Assembly: GCA_001970955.1 (NCBI GenBank)
Contig: MPUH01000031.1
Location: forward strand, 89,172-153,171
DNA length: 64,000 bases
Direction of reading: 5' to 3'
Source of the DNA: Stentor coeruleus
Taxonomy: Eukaryota > Ciliophora > Heterotrichea > Heterotrichida > Stentoridae
Made by a program: the position numbers and the translations under genes. This document shows positions 9,968-21,649 of the stretch, piece after piece (the first letter of the stretch is position 1; each line of letters begins with the position of its first letter). The notes beneath the pieces were generated by a model. The model had not been told where the DNA came from, made no database searches, and was given only the letters and a program-made list of their open reading frames with translations.

Positions 9968-11975
9968 TATTTATGAAGGATTGCAAGTATGGCTAATAAA
10001 CATTAACAACTAAGATAGTTAGGATTAGTATAAGTAATTGGATTTTATTAGAAGTTTTATGATTAGGATTTATAGCGTAGGCAAAAAAGATTATAGGAAT
10101 TGTATTTTAGAATCAAATTGTGAGAGGAAATTTTTTTCATAAAATTTAGTAGGATAGGATATAAAGAAATATAAGAATTAGGGTTTTTATAATAAATGTA
10201 TGTTTTTCAAAGGTTTAATATGCTTATGATGCATATTTTTTATTAGTGTTGAATATAAAGTAAATGTTTTAAATTTACTTGATTTGATGTTACTAAGTAA
10301 AAAGTTTATGTTGATTTAGATGTAATTTTGGTTAGGAGCTTTGTGGTTAAATCCTGGGTGTGATATAATTAGAGTTTATAGGAAAATATAAAGAGAGATA
10401 GTTGATTAAACATTTTAATTTTAATTGTGAAATGCTAGAGCTCTAGAATTGGTTAAAGATATTTTAGATTTCAAACAAATAAATTTGTCATCCAGCGTTA
10501 GAATGTTATGTTGCTTTGAGTATTTAAACGATTTTATAAAGTCAATCTAAAATCTTGAGTCAATTCTAAAATCTTATTTTTTCTCAGTTAATATCATCTA
10601 ATTTTCCAAGGTATAATTTACAATTTACAAAGTTCAATAGTATTTGTCACGTTTATTAAACCCTATCATCTTTATATTCCTAATATAAAGCCCAAAACAT
10701 AAAATCATTTGCTCACATAAAATCTAAAAAAAAACATATATTTTACTTAAATTCAGTACTTTAAAAAGTTCATTTCGTTTTATATCAAAAGAAAACAATA
10801 CTTTGAACCTAAAACTTTATATATATAAACAATCTATTTCTGTTATCTAAATATTTTTTTGCTATTATAAATTTTAAACACTGCCAAGCTAATTTAAAGC
10901 AAAAATTAGATTTCATACAAATATCTAGACCAACTGCTTTTTTACATCAAAGAAATTACAGCTTTATTGTTTTATAATCAAAATCACTCGTGATTATCAT
11001 ATCTAACGCTTTAAAATATGCTAAAAGTTAATATTAAAAGTTGTAAATCCATAGACTAAAATTATATATACGATAAAATATTAAATTTTATTCGGGGATA
11101 ATAAATACAATAGTCACTTAAAAACTTTGGATAAATATAAAATCAGTTGTTTATTAGAAATATGCAAAATGTTTAACTTTTTATGCTTGATAAGGTAATT
11201 ATTAATGGTGTTTTGTATTTAAGTATTTATATACGCAATATGGAAATCGGTTGTTATTGTATACCTAAACTCTGACTTGGATTTTTTATATGAATATGTT
11301 TTAAATTTTATGCTCTTTATACGATGCGCTGCTAATCTCAGATTGTAGTAAAAAAAAAATTCATGATATTTAAACTAAAACTAATAATTAATCACAAAAA
11401 CTTTGAGTCTTATAATGAAATATAAGCAAGTAATAAGAGAATTATTTATGATCTAAACAATTGTTTACAACTTTCGTAATAAAAATGAATAGAAAGCGTG
11501 AAATACTTTTTAGGTTTTATTCAGCTGGTTTGATAATCAAATGTATAGTTCTTGTATAAAAAACTTTAGTTTTTTAAGAGTATTAGGTAAAACTATTAGA
11601 AAAAATGTTTAGGATATGCTTATATTTTCCTCAATATTCCTAAACTTATTCATGCCTTCCTTTATAAAATCATTTAACAAGAGAAAATACTTTTAGCTGA
11701 AAAGCACTTTTGAGTAAAATCTTTTAAACACAAAAATACAATCTATTTAAATCTTTTTATACTCTAACCAAATAATTATTAAAACTTATCTAAACTTCAT
11801 TAACATAATTTCTTTCATCCCAAACATTTTATTTATCTATAGAGCATAATGTATTTTTAAAAGTCACTTTTCACTTACCAGTTTCTAATTTCTCTAACTT
11901 ACTCCTAATCCCCAATACAACGTTTTATAAGCTTAAGCATGAGAATAAAACATAATTAGAAACTTAAATCCTAAA
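9968..11975. other. 2-kb AT-rich gene-free region
   Basis: No gene is supported on either strand. 9968-10450 is C-poor, and the bias weakens afterwards. A perfect 12-bp palindrome, ctagagctctag, lies at 10435-10446. The region leads into the 3' end of a minus-strand zinc-finger gene. Confidence 0.5.
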
Positions 11976-12431
11976 TTAAAGGTGATAATTTTGATTGAGT
12001 ATATTGGGAAGTTTGATATCGAAATCTGATATATTAATAGGAGGTAACACAACTTTTTTATCATCTACAGGACAATTGCTTAGTTTTTGAGCGAAAAAAT
12101 TAGACTTCGAGTTCTTCTTATTTTGATTTTTCATCAATCTCTTTGCCTCTTTATGGACTTTACGATGGTTGCAAAGCTGGCTGCTCTGTCTAAACATCTT
12201 CCCACAGCCTATTTCTGAACACCTAAACGGTTTCTTTTCAAAATGAATGAACATATGCTCTTTAAGGCTTTGCTTTGTTGCTAATACACGATCGCATTTA
12301 CTACATGCAAAGTTTTTAGGAACATCTTTCTTTTCATTTTCATGAGAGTTCATATGCTCTTCATAAACAGCTTCACTTCTAAAGGACTTGAAACAATTAT
12401 CTTTAGGACACGCAAACATTCTTGTTTTCAT
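11976..12431 (-). CDS. Three-finger C2H2 zinc-finger protein
   Basis: Intact 151 aa from ATG to TAA. Three C2H2 fingers fill residues 8-94: finger 1 is Cx4C-x12-Hx3H (CPKDNC...HMNSH), finger 2 is Cx2C-x12-Hx3H (CSKC...HMFIH) and finger 3 is Cx4C-x12-Hx3H (CSEIGC...HRKVH). The linker between fingers 2 and 3 (FEKKPFRC) resembles the classical TGEKPF linker, pointing to sequence-specific DNA binding. A Lys/Arg/Asn-rich tail of about 55 residues follows. The middle-finger helix (ATKQSLKEH) resembles that of three further small C2H2 genes at 24.2, 27.2 and 32.6 kb. This is the most divergent of the four. It sits alone in about 4.5 kb of gene-free DNA. Confidence 0.9.
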   Translation of the reverse strand: MKTRMFACPKDNCFKSFRSEAVYEEHMNSHENEKKDVPKNFACSKCDRVLATKQSLKEHMFIHFEKKPFRCSEIGCGKMFRQSSQLCNHRKVHKEAKRLMKNQNKKNSKSNFFAQKLSNCPVDDKKVVLPPINISDFDIKLPNILNQNYHL

Positions 12432-14475
12432 TTAATTTATAGCCAATAATAGAAAGGGGCATACAATAAAAAGAGCTTAGAAACAAGTTTTAAACAGGGA
12501 AAAGGGATGATTTGTATAAGGATAGCATGATAAAATTCAATGCAACAGAAAATTTTGTTATGATTAGGAAAATTCTTTAGGGTTAATATCTTCAACGTGC
12601 TTGTAAATTTAGTCCTTATGCTTTGTAGTGAAAATGATTAATACAGAAAAAATATTTTTATGAGAAATACTATTGAAATTACTTGAAGCATTTATCATGG
12701 TGATATTACCTGTAAAAATTATAATTTTATTAAACTTTATGATAGTATTAGAAATGAATTTTCGAACTTGAATTTATTATTATATGGAAATCTTTTAGCG
12801 CAAAAGAATTAGGTAAATTTGTAAATTGAAGTGCTAAGTGATGTTGTTGTTAGATATTCTTGAAAGTGTGCTGCTTTACTTTTAGGATAAAAACAGGTGG
12901 ATATCGAGAAAAATGTTGTTCTCAGCATTTCCTTAAACAAAAATATGCTGCTCACGAAATTCTCTTTTTTTTCAGCTATGCACTTTGCTTTTGAAACATT
13001 ATTTCTACTTGGCAATTTGTCTGAAAAAAATCTTAGAAAAACAATTACTTATGAAAATAAAACTAAAAATATACACAACCCAAACGGAGAAAAATCAAAA
13101 TACAGATTGTTTTAAAACGTGTTGAAAAAAAAATATACTATGATATGCAGACATTTTTTTGTATGCAAAGATTTATAAGAAATATTCCCTTTCTTATAAT
13201 AAAATGCATAATTTTAATTTACAAGATTTATTTCTGACTCACTAATAGAAGCATTTGTAAAAAAGCACTTAATTGATAAGACTAATAAAAAATTTCTAAT
13301 TATGAACTATGATGGTAAAATTTATATGCTGAAATCAAACAAATATTAAAGATAATATAATATGCTTATGGTAATAAAAGCTAGCATAATTTAATATATA
13401 GGATTTTATAATACAACTAAGATGGTTAAAAATTTTTTTCATAGTTATATTGTGCAAGCTTGCTAGAAAAATAATTAGCCTTGTGCAGGTAGTGATAAGC
13501 AATTAAAATCTAACTCAAATTTATATCATTGATTTACTGAATTCTGGTAGCAGTATGTAGGCTATCTATATAACAAATATAGTATATAGATTTCTAATAT
13601 TAAAATTGTTGGATTAATTTATGAAATTTCCAAATTCAAGTTCCACAATAAAAGATAAATTATTTTGAGTAGTTACTTAGAAGTTTTTGAAGAAAATATA
13701 TAAATCTAATTACGTTATAGTTCATATTTTAAATAGATAAAAGGATAATGATAGTAATAAAGTATAGGATAATATACAAGATTTAGCTGTAATAAATATT
13801 GATTTTTTTTTTTAAGAGTGATTTGGATTTTTATAGCATATTGATTTAATCATACTCATGATTAAGCTTGTTTAGTTTTTTCTAAAATAACTGAATATCT
13901 TAAAAGTAAAGATTATAATATAGATTTTTCAGAATAAATTAGATTATTCAGCATATAAACAGACTTTATTAAACATTTTTAATCTTAGCTTAATGAGTTC
14001 CACCACTTATAAATTACCCTTCTAAAACACTCACATTATTCCAACCCTTAGTTAGAATTACAAAATTTGTTCATACTTATTATTTGTATTTAATTAAACA
14101 TAATTCATCTATCCAAAAATCTAAAGATAAACTTGATTTTCCGATCACTTTTTATCTCTAATCTTAAATAACATAATCAAGGTGTTTATATATTTTCATC
14201 AACAATTTGTATTAAAAATAAAAAAAATATTACTAAAACTATAGAAATTCAATGCAATAAATACAAAATTGCTAATCATATTTATGATTTCTTATATAAA
14301 CTAACTAAAGAAATGAATAATTACTTTCTAATATATATAAAATTTGATTATTTTAATATGTGTACTTTTAATTTCTAACAATATCTTAAACATTGTTGTT
14401 TGACTTGGCTATTTATTTCTTATTTATAGTTATTTCTAATGAAAAATGTAATAGTTGATTAACTATAGACTATAA
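12432..14475. other. 2-kb AT-rich gene-free region
   Basis: Two opposed frames near 12809-13115 overlap and have poor residue mix; neither looks real. Nothing else is visible. It separates the zinc-finger gene from the USP5 homologue. Confidence 0.5.
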
Positions 14476-16827
14476 ATGGCTTGTGTTCATGTTGTAAGTG
14501 ATAATTACGCCTCGTCACTGCAAGGCAAATTGGTATACAAAGACGAGTGCACAAAATGCTTTGCTTCTAGTGTAAGAGAAATGTAGAAAAATCCTCTAGG
14601 AATTGACGTATGTTTAAAGTGCTTAAACGGTGGTTGTGTAGAGGAGCACTCGGAAGATCACGCAAGGACTCATTCTCACCCACTAGCAGTGAACATCCGC
14701 ATGGTCAAAAAGTTAAACGAAGACTCAACCCTGATAACAAAAGTAGCTATCGGCAAGCCTGGAGGTGTGAGTGCATCAGACAATTGGGAGTCATTTACAA
14801 TAACAAAATGTTTACTCTGCAAACTTGATCTGGGTGCAGTTCCATCATTACAACCATTAGTTGATTCAATTCTCGTATCAAATTCTGCATTATTCCAAAA
14901 CTCAGTCGATGCTTGGGAAAAAGAATTAGTACCTTGTGAGCACGCATTAACCTTACAACAAGTATCATTAACAATTGCAGATAAATCATTAGCATCATGT
15001 GGTGACTGTGAACTAAAAGGTAATCTTTGGCTTTGTATGGTTTGTGGGCATTTAGGATGTGGACGTAAAAACTATGATGGTACAGGAGGGAATAGTCATG
15101 CTTTAGAGCATCATAAAACAACAAAACATCCTTTAGTATGTAAAATGGGAACTATAACCCCTGAAGGATTAGCTTCAATTCATTGCTATATGTGTGATGA
15201 AGAAGTTCTAGATCCTGACCTTTCATTGCATTTACTGAACTTTGGTATAAAAACTCAATCTCAGGTTAAAACAGAAAAAACCATAGCCGAAATGGAACTT
15301 GAAGCTAATTTGGCATTAACTTTATCTAAAGCGGTTGAGGAAGGGAGGATTTTAACTCCAAGATTTGGCNTAACTTTATCTAAAGCGGTTGAGGAAGGGA
15401 GGATTTTAACTCCAAGATTTGGCTCAATGTATACTGGTATGGAGAACCTTGGGAACACTTGTTATATGAACTCAGTATTTCAGACTTTATTTACAATCCC
15501 TGAATGGCTTTATAGGTTTAATAACCATGAATGGCTTAAAGCTAAAGAACCAGCAAGTAACTTTCATTGTCAAATGGCTAAATTNCATGAATGGCTTAAA
15601 GCTAAAGAACCAGCAAGTAACTTTCATTGTCAAATGGCTAAATTAGCTATTGGTCTAGCTTCAGGCAAGTATTCAATACAAAAATGGTCTGAACCTATTG
15701 AAATCGAACCTGGGAGATTTAGTGAAAGTCAAACCTATCAAGATGGAGTAAGACCTGAAATGCTCAAAGCATTACTAGGAAAAGGACATCCAGAATTTGC
15801 TTCAGCTAGACAACAAGATGCTTTTGAATACTTCCAATATGTTCTGACAATGACAGAAAGGCAGGAAAAAACTAATGGGACAATCTCATTAAGCCCGACT
15901 AATGTTTTCGATTTCACACTTAGAACCAAGATTAAATGCATGCATTGTAATAAAGTTCGATATTCAGACAATAAGCAAAACTCTATTTCGACTGTAATTC
16001 CTATTGAACTTAGCGATGATAATCCTAATCTTTTAGTCCCTTGGGCAAGTCTTTTATCAGCTTTTAGTGAACCTGAAATAGTTGAATTTAGATGTTCATC
16101 GTGTAAAGCTAACACCTCAGCAAGTAAAAGCTATTTCTTCAAAACAGTGCCAAAAGTATTGGTTTTATTAGTAAACAGGTTTGTATGTCCTGATTGGGTT
16201 CCTAAAAAACTTGAATGTGGAGTTGAGATCCCGACATCAGTGATTTCATTAAAGAATTTCATTTTTACTGAGCAAGGAGAAGATCTTTTACCTGAAGAAG
16301 GTGCTAAAGAGCCTGAAATCAACCAGTTTTTCTTATCACAACTTTTGGATATGGGATTGACTGAGAATCAAGCTAAAGTTGGCCTTATTAAAACTAATAA
16401 TGTTAGTGCAGAAATTGCTGCAACTTGGGTGTTTGAAAATCTTGACAACCCTGAGCTTAATGCCCCTGTTCCTTCATCATCAAATGCTGAGATTGATTTT
16501 ATTACAGGAATGGGATTTACGGTTCCTCAAGCGAAGTATGCTTTAAAACAATGTGGGAATAATGCTGAAAGGGCTATTGACTATTTGTTTTCTCATCAAG
16601 GAGAAATGGATATTGAAGAACCACCTGTTGGAATTTCTCAGGACCATGCAAATTATCAGCTTTTTTCTGTTATCACTCATCTTGGACCATCAGTACATTC
16701 TGGACATTATGTTGCTCATATACTTAAGAATGGAGAATGTGTGCTGTATAATGATGTGAAAGTTGCTGCTACTTCGGATCCACCACTTGGCAAAGGGTAT
16801 ATTTACTTCTTTAGGCTAGTAGATTAG
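14476..16827 (+). CDS. USP5: USP5 / isopeptidase T-type deubiquitinase
   Basis: ATG at 14476 opens exon 1 (32 codons), then a 15-nt intron and exon 2 to TAG at 16827; 778 codons as assembled. USP5 disassembles free polyubiquitin chains. In order: an N-terminal variant zinc-finger region (CTKCF, CLKCLNGGCVEEHSEDH), the ZnF-UBP domain (about 148-245; PCEHALTL, CGHLGCGRKNYDG, HALEHHKTTKHPLVC), the Cys box GLENLGNTCYMNS (Cys near 324), two UBA domains (QLLDMGLTENQAK; ITGMGFTVPQAKYAL) and the His box HSGHYVAHI (His near 739). Two in-frame direct duplications, of 18 and 20 codons, each centre on an N and are almost certainly assembly artefacts; the true protein is probably about 740 aa, slightly shorter than animal USP5. 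Confidence 0.95.
14572..14586 (+). other. 15-nt intron
   Basis: Sequence gtaagagaaatgtag: GT-AG, A at position 10, phase 0, ending in an in-frame TAG. Removing it adds the N-terminal zinc-finger exon to the USP5 homologue. Confidence 0.93.
15317..15423. repeat. 53-bp direct duplication around N
   Basis: 15317-15369 and 15371-15423 are identical and separated by one N at 15370. The insertion is 54 nt, so the USP5 frame is kept with 18 extra codons. Best read as overlapping contig ends joined without merging. Confidence 0.9.
15526..15644. repeat. 59-bp direct duplication around N
   Basis: 15526-15584 and 15586-15644 are identical and separated by one N at 15585. It adds 60 nt (20 codons) in frame to USP5, right after the catalytic Cys box. 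Probable scaffolding artefact. Confidence 0.9.
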
Positions 16828-16971
16828 ATTAATTTGGTTTAGATGAAAATGATAGGTTTATAAAAATGATGAAGTTTTGGATGAAGGGTGTTGAAAATGT
16901 GAAAAATTATTGAAAGTGTTTTTGTAGAGGTTATTGAAGAAGAGAATAAATTATTATAATAATTAACTGTT

Positions 16972-17688
16972 ATGTATAGTGCTAAGAATATGAAAAAAAA
17001 GCTCAAATCAACAAAACAATCACCTAAAATCGTAGAAAACTTATCACAAGAAATGATTTACCATCCTAAATTTCCCAGGCCAAATTCTTCAAAACCTAAG
17101 AACATACACACATTAAGAATAAAAAAGCGAAGCACTCTTGCTAAAGTCTCTACTTTTTCAAATAAAAACTATCGCAATTTATCAATAAGAACATATAACG
17201 ATACTGATAATTTACTTAGTATAACTTCATACTCAGGAAGACCAATTCCTTATTCATCAAGTAATACTCCATCATGTGGTTTTTTTGAAGAAACCAAACC
17301 AGATAATGCAAGAGCAGTTTCTCCATCTAATATATCCGATGAAAGTTTTTCTGTTTTCTATCCAAGTGATCCAAAAATTCATTCCCCAGAACATACGAAA
17401 CTGTTAATGATTGATAAGGCGATAGGCCAAAGTATGAAAATCCTTAATAAAATTGTAATAAAAAAACCGAAAATTCTTGTCTGTCCTAAAGAACCATGCG
17501 AGAAGGCAATTTTCGACGACATGAATAAAATTTTATTTAATAAAAAACCTTTTAGGAATTTGAGCGAGTTGATACCATATAATGATCGTATGAAGCCTAG
17601 AGGTAAAATAAAACGAGGGCCTTGTATTAATATATATAAGTCACCAATTCCTAGACTAGTCCATAATATAAACATTTTATCAGGGTGA
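16972..17688 (+). CDS. Basic hypothetical protein, 238 aa
   Basis: Intact frame from ATG (16972) to TGA. It begins MYSAKNMKKKLKSTKQSPK; the next Met is at residue 7. The protein is Lys/Ser/Pro-rich and basic with little hydrophobic content until about residue 145 (HTKLLMIDKAIGQSMKILNK), which may form a helix. The C-terminal third (IPYNDRMKPRGKIKRGPC) is again basic. Such proteins in ciliates are often cytoskeletal or basal-body associated, but that is only an analogy; no domain is recognised. It lies 144 bp after the USP5 gene on the same strand. Residue composition supports real coding. Confidence 0.65.
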   Translation: MYSAKNMKKKLKSTKQSPKIVENLSQEMIYHPKFPRPNSSKPKNIHTLRIKKRSTLAKVSTFSNKNYRNLSIRTYNDTDNLLSITSYSGRPIPYSSSNTPSCGFFEETKPDNARAVSPSNISDESFSVFYPSDPKIHSPEHTKLLMIDKAIGQSMKILNKIVIKKPKILVCPKEPCEKAIFDDMNKILFNKKPFRNLSELIPYNDRMKPRGKIKRGPCINIYKSPIPRLVHNINILSG

Positions 17689-17700
17689 CTTTAAAAAATC

Positions 17701-17827
17701 CTAACCCTTCAGCAAAATATCTACCTTTATTATCTATTATGTAAATCTATTAATAATAAAATCACTAACCCTTCAGCAAAATATCTACCTTTTTATCTAT
17801 TATGTAAATCTATTAATAATAAAATCA
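17701..17827. repeat. Two-copy tandem repeat, about 64 bp
   Basis: Copies at 17701-17764 and 17765-17827 differ by a one-base indel and one nearby substitution at most. The array fills the space between two convergent genes, and its right edge abuts the stop codon (17828-17830) of the minus-strand RING gene. Confidence 0.9.
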
Positions 17828-18547
17828 CTAAGCCAGTTCCTTTTCTCTCAAACTCAAAAGCACCTGATAATATTCAAGTAGTGCTTTATGATGTTGTTTA
17901 TCAGTTACAAGCTTATCGAAAGCAACAATTTTCTTACAGTTATCAGAACAAGTATAACATTTTCCCCTTCCGCTTCCAGCCCGATTTGAAATATGTGAGT
18001 AAATACTTCTAGTCACTGCTTCAGTTTCAATAAAATCCTTTATAAGTCCTGATTTTTTACAGTGTCTAAAATTCCCACATAAAACTTCTCTATAAGGACA
18101 AACAAGCTCATGCCTATTCATTTCTTCAATTGTAATGTAATTCTGACACCCAAGATCAAAATGGACGCATTTAATTTTCAGTTCAGTAATCATTCTAAGA
18201 AGTACTTGACTTGGCTGACGGGGTTCTTGAGAGCACCCACAAGCATTACATGAAAAAGCTTTATTACACGAATTTTCATCAACAATCTGCAGTCCAGCAA
18301 TGCAAGAGTCGCAATACAATTTTCCGCATTTTCGACATTCTAAAGGTTTTTTGACTACATTTTGGCATAATACACAGAGGTATTCACTTGGAGGTGGAGT
18401 AAGAAATCTTGTTACAGGGAATCCATTTGGCTCATCTCGATTTTTTCTTCTTATTGGTAAGAATATATCACGGAAGTTAGGAATAGCAGGTGGGTTTGGT
18501 ATGAGAACCCTAAATCCATCACCAAAGCCAAAAAATTCGTGGTCCAT
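17828..18547 (-). CDS. RING plus TRAF-type zinc-finger protein
   Basis: Intact 239 aa from ATG to TAG. A RING-like finger spans about residues 58-103 with Cys at 58, 61, 71, 74, 79, 82, 100 and 103 (CVLCQNVV, CRKCGKLYCDSC, CNAC). A TRAF/SIAH-like zinc finger follows (C127, C134, H146, C150: CVHFDLGCQNYITIEEMNRHELVC), and then a further Cys cluster (CGNFRHC; CYTCSDNC). This architecture is typical of E3 ubiquitin ligases, so a ubiquitin-ligase role is likely, but the RING uses only Cys in the visible positions. The N-terminal 50 residues are Pro/Phe/Arg-rich and disordered. The stop codon directly abuts a tandem repeat. Confidence 0.85.
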   Translation of the reverse strand: MDHEFFGFGDGFRVLIPNPPAIPNFRDIFLPIRRKNRDEPNGFPVTRFLTPPPSEYLCVLCQNVVKKPLECRKCGKLYCDSCIAGLQIVDENSCNKAFSCNACGCSQEPRQPSQVLLRMITELKIKCVHFDLGCQNYITIEEMNRHELVCPYREVLCGNFRHCKKSGLIKDFIETEAVTRSIYSHISNRAGSGRGKCYTCSDNCKKIVAFDKLVTDKQHHKALLEYYQVLLSLREKELA

Positions 18548-19915
18548 TATATTATTATATGGGATTTATGAATGTGCTGTTATTCATAGAGTTTTTGCAC
18601 CCGCACTTAGACTTTGAGATTTTGATATGTTGGGTTTATTAGGGTTGTTAATTATGAGATTAGAGGGTTGATTAGATTTAATTTTATATGATAAGATTTG
18701 TATGAGATTTAAATGTTAGTTTTTTTTTGATATCATGATAAGGTGCTAGCAGTATGGGAGATGATGAATTTATAGAAAATATTTATTAGTTTGGAATTAT
18801 TAGTGAGATAATTTGGTTTAGGTAGTTGTTGAATATTTGAGGATTTAGAATTTAAATTGGATAAGAAAAGATAGTGTGTTTGATAGATGGATTGATATGT
18901 ATTAAAAGGGGAAAATTATGTTTTATGTGTATGTAAAAATATAATGTGTGAGAAAAATCTATGATGCTAATATTTTATGTGTTATTAGGTAAAAACTAAA
19001 ATAAAAGGTTATATCCGAATAAATTAAAACGATATTATCTGCAAAAACATTATCTTCAACAAGAAAAATAAATCTTTAAAACAACACCCTAACATCTTAT
19101 TTTCCAATTGTAATTTAACGCTAAAATATTACAACAATTTTCTTATGCATATTACAAAATATATATATTTTTTCTAACTGATTAATTCTATTGTAGTGAT
19201 TTCTTAGAAACTATTTCATGATCTCAACGAATAACATAATCCCAGCAACAGACTTCAATACATAAACCAATTGCAATCTTTTATAAGGATCCATATCTTG
19301 CAGAATTTTAATTTTGATAAAAAATCATATAGTTTTCATAATAATAGCTACATTTTTATATCAAATAATACAATTACAACTTTAGAAGCAATATATATAA
19401 TATAAAATAAATCTTCCTTGTATCTTTCTCTTTTACTAATCACTGAATCTTTAATAATATTCTTAAAAAAACCCTATCTAGACCCTAAAACTCATATCAC
19501 ACTTATCAATAATAATCTTCTCTTAAAATATTAAAATCCTCCCCTTTAATCTTACCAAATACATAAAAATCCATTTCCAACAGCAACCAGCACTTTTCTC
19601 TAATCTCTTTAACTTATTACCCTATCATTAACTTAAAATCAATTTTCCTGCATAACTAAAACTGCAATATCCTCATTTTTCTCACCTAATTTCTGAACCT
19701 AAACAAATTCAAACTTTTCCAATATCCCTTCCCTATATTCTTCAATTTTTTCTATAACTTTTAAGTAAAAATCTATTATTTTATTCCATAACATTTATCT
19801 AAAACATCCCAACTATTCCATTTAACTATTCTATTATAAAATTCACATGATCATCTATATATATACTTTTTATATCTAATTTACATTAAAATATAATCAA
19901 ATATAGATATATTTA
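18548..19915. other. 1.4-kb divergent intergenic region
   Basis: No gene seen. 18600-18960 is C-poor on the + strand; from about 19060 to the next start it is C-rich and G-poor. The flip lies near 19000. Confidence 0.6.
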
Positions 19916-20608
19916 ATGGCTTCTTTAAAACTAAAAATCGATCCAGTTAAGCTATTTGACGAAAAACAATGTGAATATTGTACAAATACCGGGGCTGATT
20001 TTGTTACTGAGTGCAAGCATATCTTCCATTTGAATTGTTTCGGGTATTGGTATTTTTATGATCAAAGTTGCCCGAAATGTAACACGAAATTGCTTGTAGA
20101 AGGACTAAAAGTAAACAATAATAAACAATGCTATACATGTAAAAGTGAATACAATCTTTTTCCATGCAAGACATGTAAAATAACTACATGTTTTGTGTGT
20201 TTGAAAAGTAAAACTTTTAATGAATGCTGTTCTTCAAGTACTAATATGTTTAATACACTATTAGTTGATTGTCCTGGTTGCGAGTATTCAAGATTTTATA
20301 ATGATTTTGTTCCTATATGGTGCAAAGGTCATAGTTTGCTTTGTAAACAATGTTGGAATATTTCTATATACAGCAAAAAATGTATAATGGGATGCAATGT
20401 GAATTTCGCTTCTGGGATAATAAAAAAGTGTATGTGTTGCGATGAAATTGCTTTAGAAAATTTCGGGATTTTTGTCTGTCCGAGAAAATGCACAGTTTGC
20501 TTTATTTGCTATAGTACTTATTTTCTGAAGCATAACAATGACGAAATCAGTGGTTCTTGTCCTTACTGTGGGGAAAAACTTACACCAAAATATGAACCTT
20601 GGGATTAG
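19916..20608 (+). CDS. RING-H2 Cys-rich protein
   Basis: Intact 230 aa from ATG to TAG. Residues 19-55 fit a RING-H2 finger exactly: C19-x2-C22-x10-C33-x-H35-x2-H38-x2-C41-x10-C52-x2-C55. The remainder has four further Cys-pair clusters (CYTCKSEY, CKTCKITTCFVCL, CPGCEYS, CMCCDEIALENFGIFVC, CPYCGEK), suggesting several extra zinc sites, reminiscent of but not clearly an RBR layout. An E3 ubiquitin ligase is the most likely role. No membrane segment or signal peptide is evident. The methyltransferase gene begins 51 bp downstream on the same strand; any functional link is unproven. Confidence 0.8.
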   Translation: MASLKLKIDPVKLFDEKQCEYCTNTGADFVTECKHIFHLNCFGYWYFYDQSCPKCNTKLLVEGLKVNNNKQCYTCKSEYNLFPCKTCKITTCFVCLKSKTFNECCSSSTNMFNTLLVDCPGCEYSRFYNDFVPIWCKGHSLLCKQCWNISIYSKKCIMGCNVNFASGIIKKCMCCDEIALENFGIFVCPRKCTVCFICYSTYFLKHNNDEISGSCPYCGEKLTPKYEPWD

Positions 20609-20659
20609 TATTTAAGTTGGAAACCATATCTTAGGGTATTAATACAAATATTTTATAAA

Positions 20660-21649
20660 ATGTTGCATTCTTGTATTTGTTTAGGTTTTGCCTTGATGTT
20701 TATTCTATCATCTTGGATCTGGATGCCGGTTTTAGTACTTTCTTCCCCAATTATGGCTATGATGTTTTTCCTTCTTTGTCTTTGGCTAAAAGTCATAGGC
20801 CGATGGGGTAGGCTAATGAGGCTTTTATATGAAATCTATGAATGGATTATGTTCAGAAGCGATAAACCTCGGAAGTATTTCTGGCAGAAATACTACAACT
20901 TTATATCATGGGGTTACCCTTATGAAGAATGGAAAACAATGAATTTAGGGTTCGCTTGTGATAATGATAATGTTTATATTCCGCCACAATTAGATAGTGA
21001 GTTCCAGTATGAAAAATTCAGTTACCAGCTTTATCATTATCTTATATTTGGATTCGCTAAGATTGAGAATCTTAAAGATAAGCATATATTAGATATTGGA
21101 AGCGGTAGAGGTGGTGGTTTAAGGTATTTAGCAAAAAATTTCAAACCGCTTTCTGCAGTTGGTGTTGACTACTCAGCTCAATGTGTTAATTTTAGTAAAA
21201 AATATCTGATGGAAGAAAGTGTAAATTTCTATTGGGGTGATGCTGAAAGGCTACCTTTAAAAAATGAATCTGCAGATTTGATAATTTGTGTTGATAGCTC
21301 TCATTGCTTTGGAAATCTAAAAACTTATTTGACTGAAGTCAAGAGGGTGTTAAAGCCAGGTGGGGATTTTATTATATGTGATTTTATCGTAACTTTAGAT
21401 AAAGACGAATATGAAGAAAATTTTTCAAATTTTCTCAAAATGAAAAACTCCAAGGATTTAACTGAAAATGCGTTACTTGCTTTGAAAATGGACTCGAAAA
21501 GAAAAATTGAGCTTGTTGAAAAAAAAGTGACTTATATGTTTAAAAGGCTTATGAAAAGGTTTGCTGTTATCGAAGGATCAGTGCTTTTTAATCAATTAGA
21601 AGCTGGAGATACTTTGCATTTAGCTTACCACTTTACTAAACCTGAATAA
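20660..21649 (+). CDS. Membrane-anchored class I methyltransferase
   Basis: Intact 329 aa from ATG to TAA. Two hydrophobic segments (about 5-22 and 24-45) form an N-terminal membrane hairpin, followed by a basic/aromatic linker. The SAM-binding Rossmann core starts near residue 143: motif I is ILDIGSGRGGGLRYL, then VGVDYS, a GDAERLPL acidic loop, DLIICVDSSHCF and the post-motif VKRVLKPGGDFIICD. The GRGGG form of motif I and the preceding GYPYEEW resemble methyltransferases acting on lipid or polyketide hydroxyls, but the substrate cannot be assigned. Membrane anchoring suggests a hydrophobic substrate. Ciliates of this group make polyketide-like pigments; a link is speculation. Confidence 0.85.
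   Translation: MLHSCICLGFALMFILSSWIWMPVLVLSSPIMAMMFFLLCLWLKVIGRWGRLMRLLYEIYEWIMFRSDKPRKYFWQKYYNFISWGYPYEEWKTMNLGFACDNDNVYIPPQLDSEFQYEKFSYQLYHYLIFGFAKIENLKDKHILDIGSGRGGGLRYLAKNFKPLSAVGVDYSAQCVNFSKKYLMEESVNFYWGDAERLPLKNESADLIICVDSSHCFGNLKTYLTEVKRVLKPGGDFIICDFIVTLDKDEYEENFSNFLKMKNSKDLTENALLALKMDSKRKIELVEKKVTYMFKRLMKRFAVIEGSVLFNQLEAGDTLHLAYHFTKPE

Noticed and set aside
12809-13115. Two overlapping opposed frames in the spacer after the first zinc-finger gene
   Set aside because: Low-complexity Phe/Ser/Asn composition, mutual overlap and no family resemblance; typical of AT-rich non-coding DNA.
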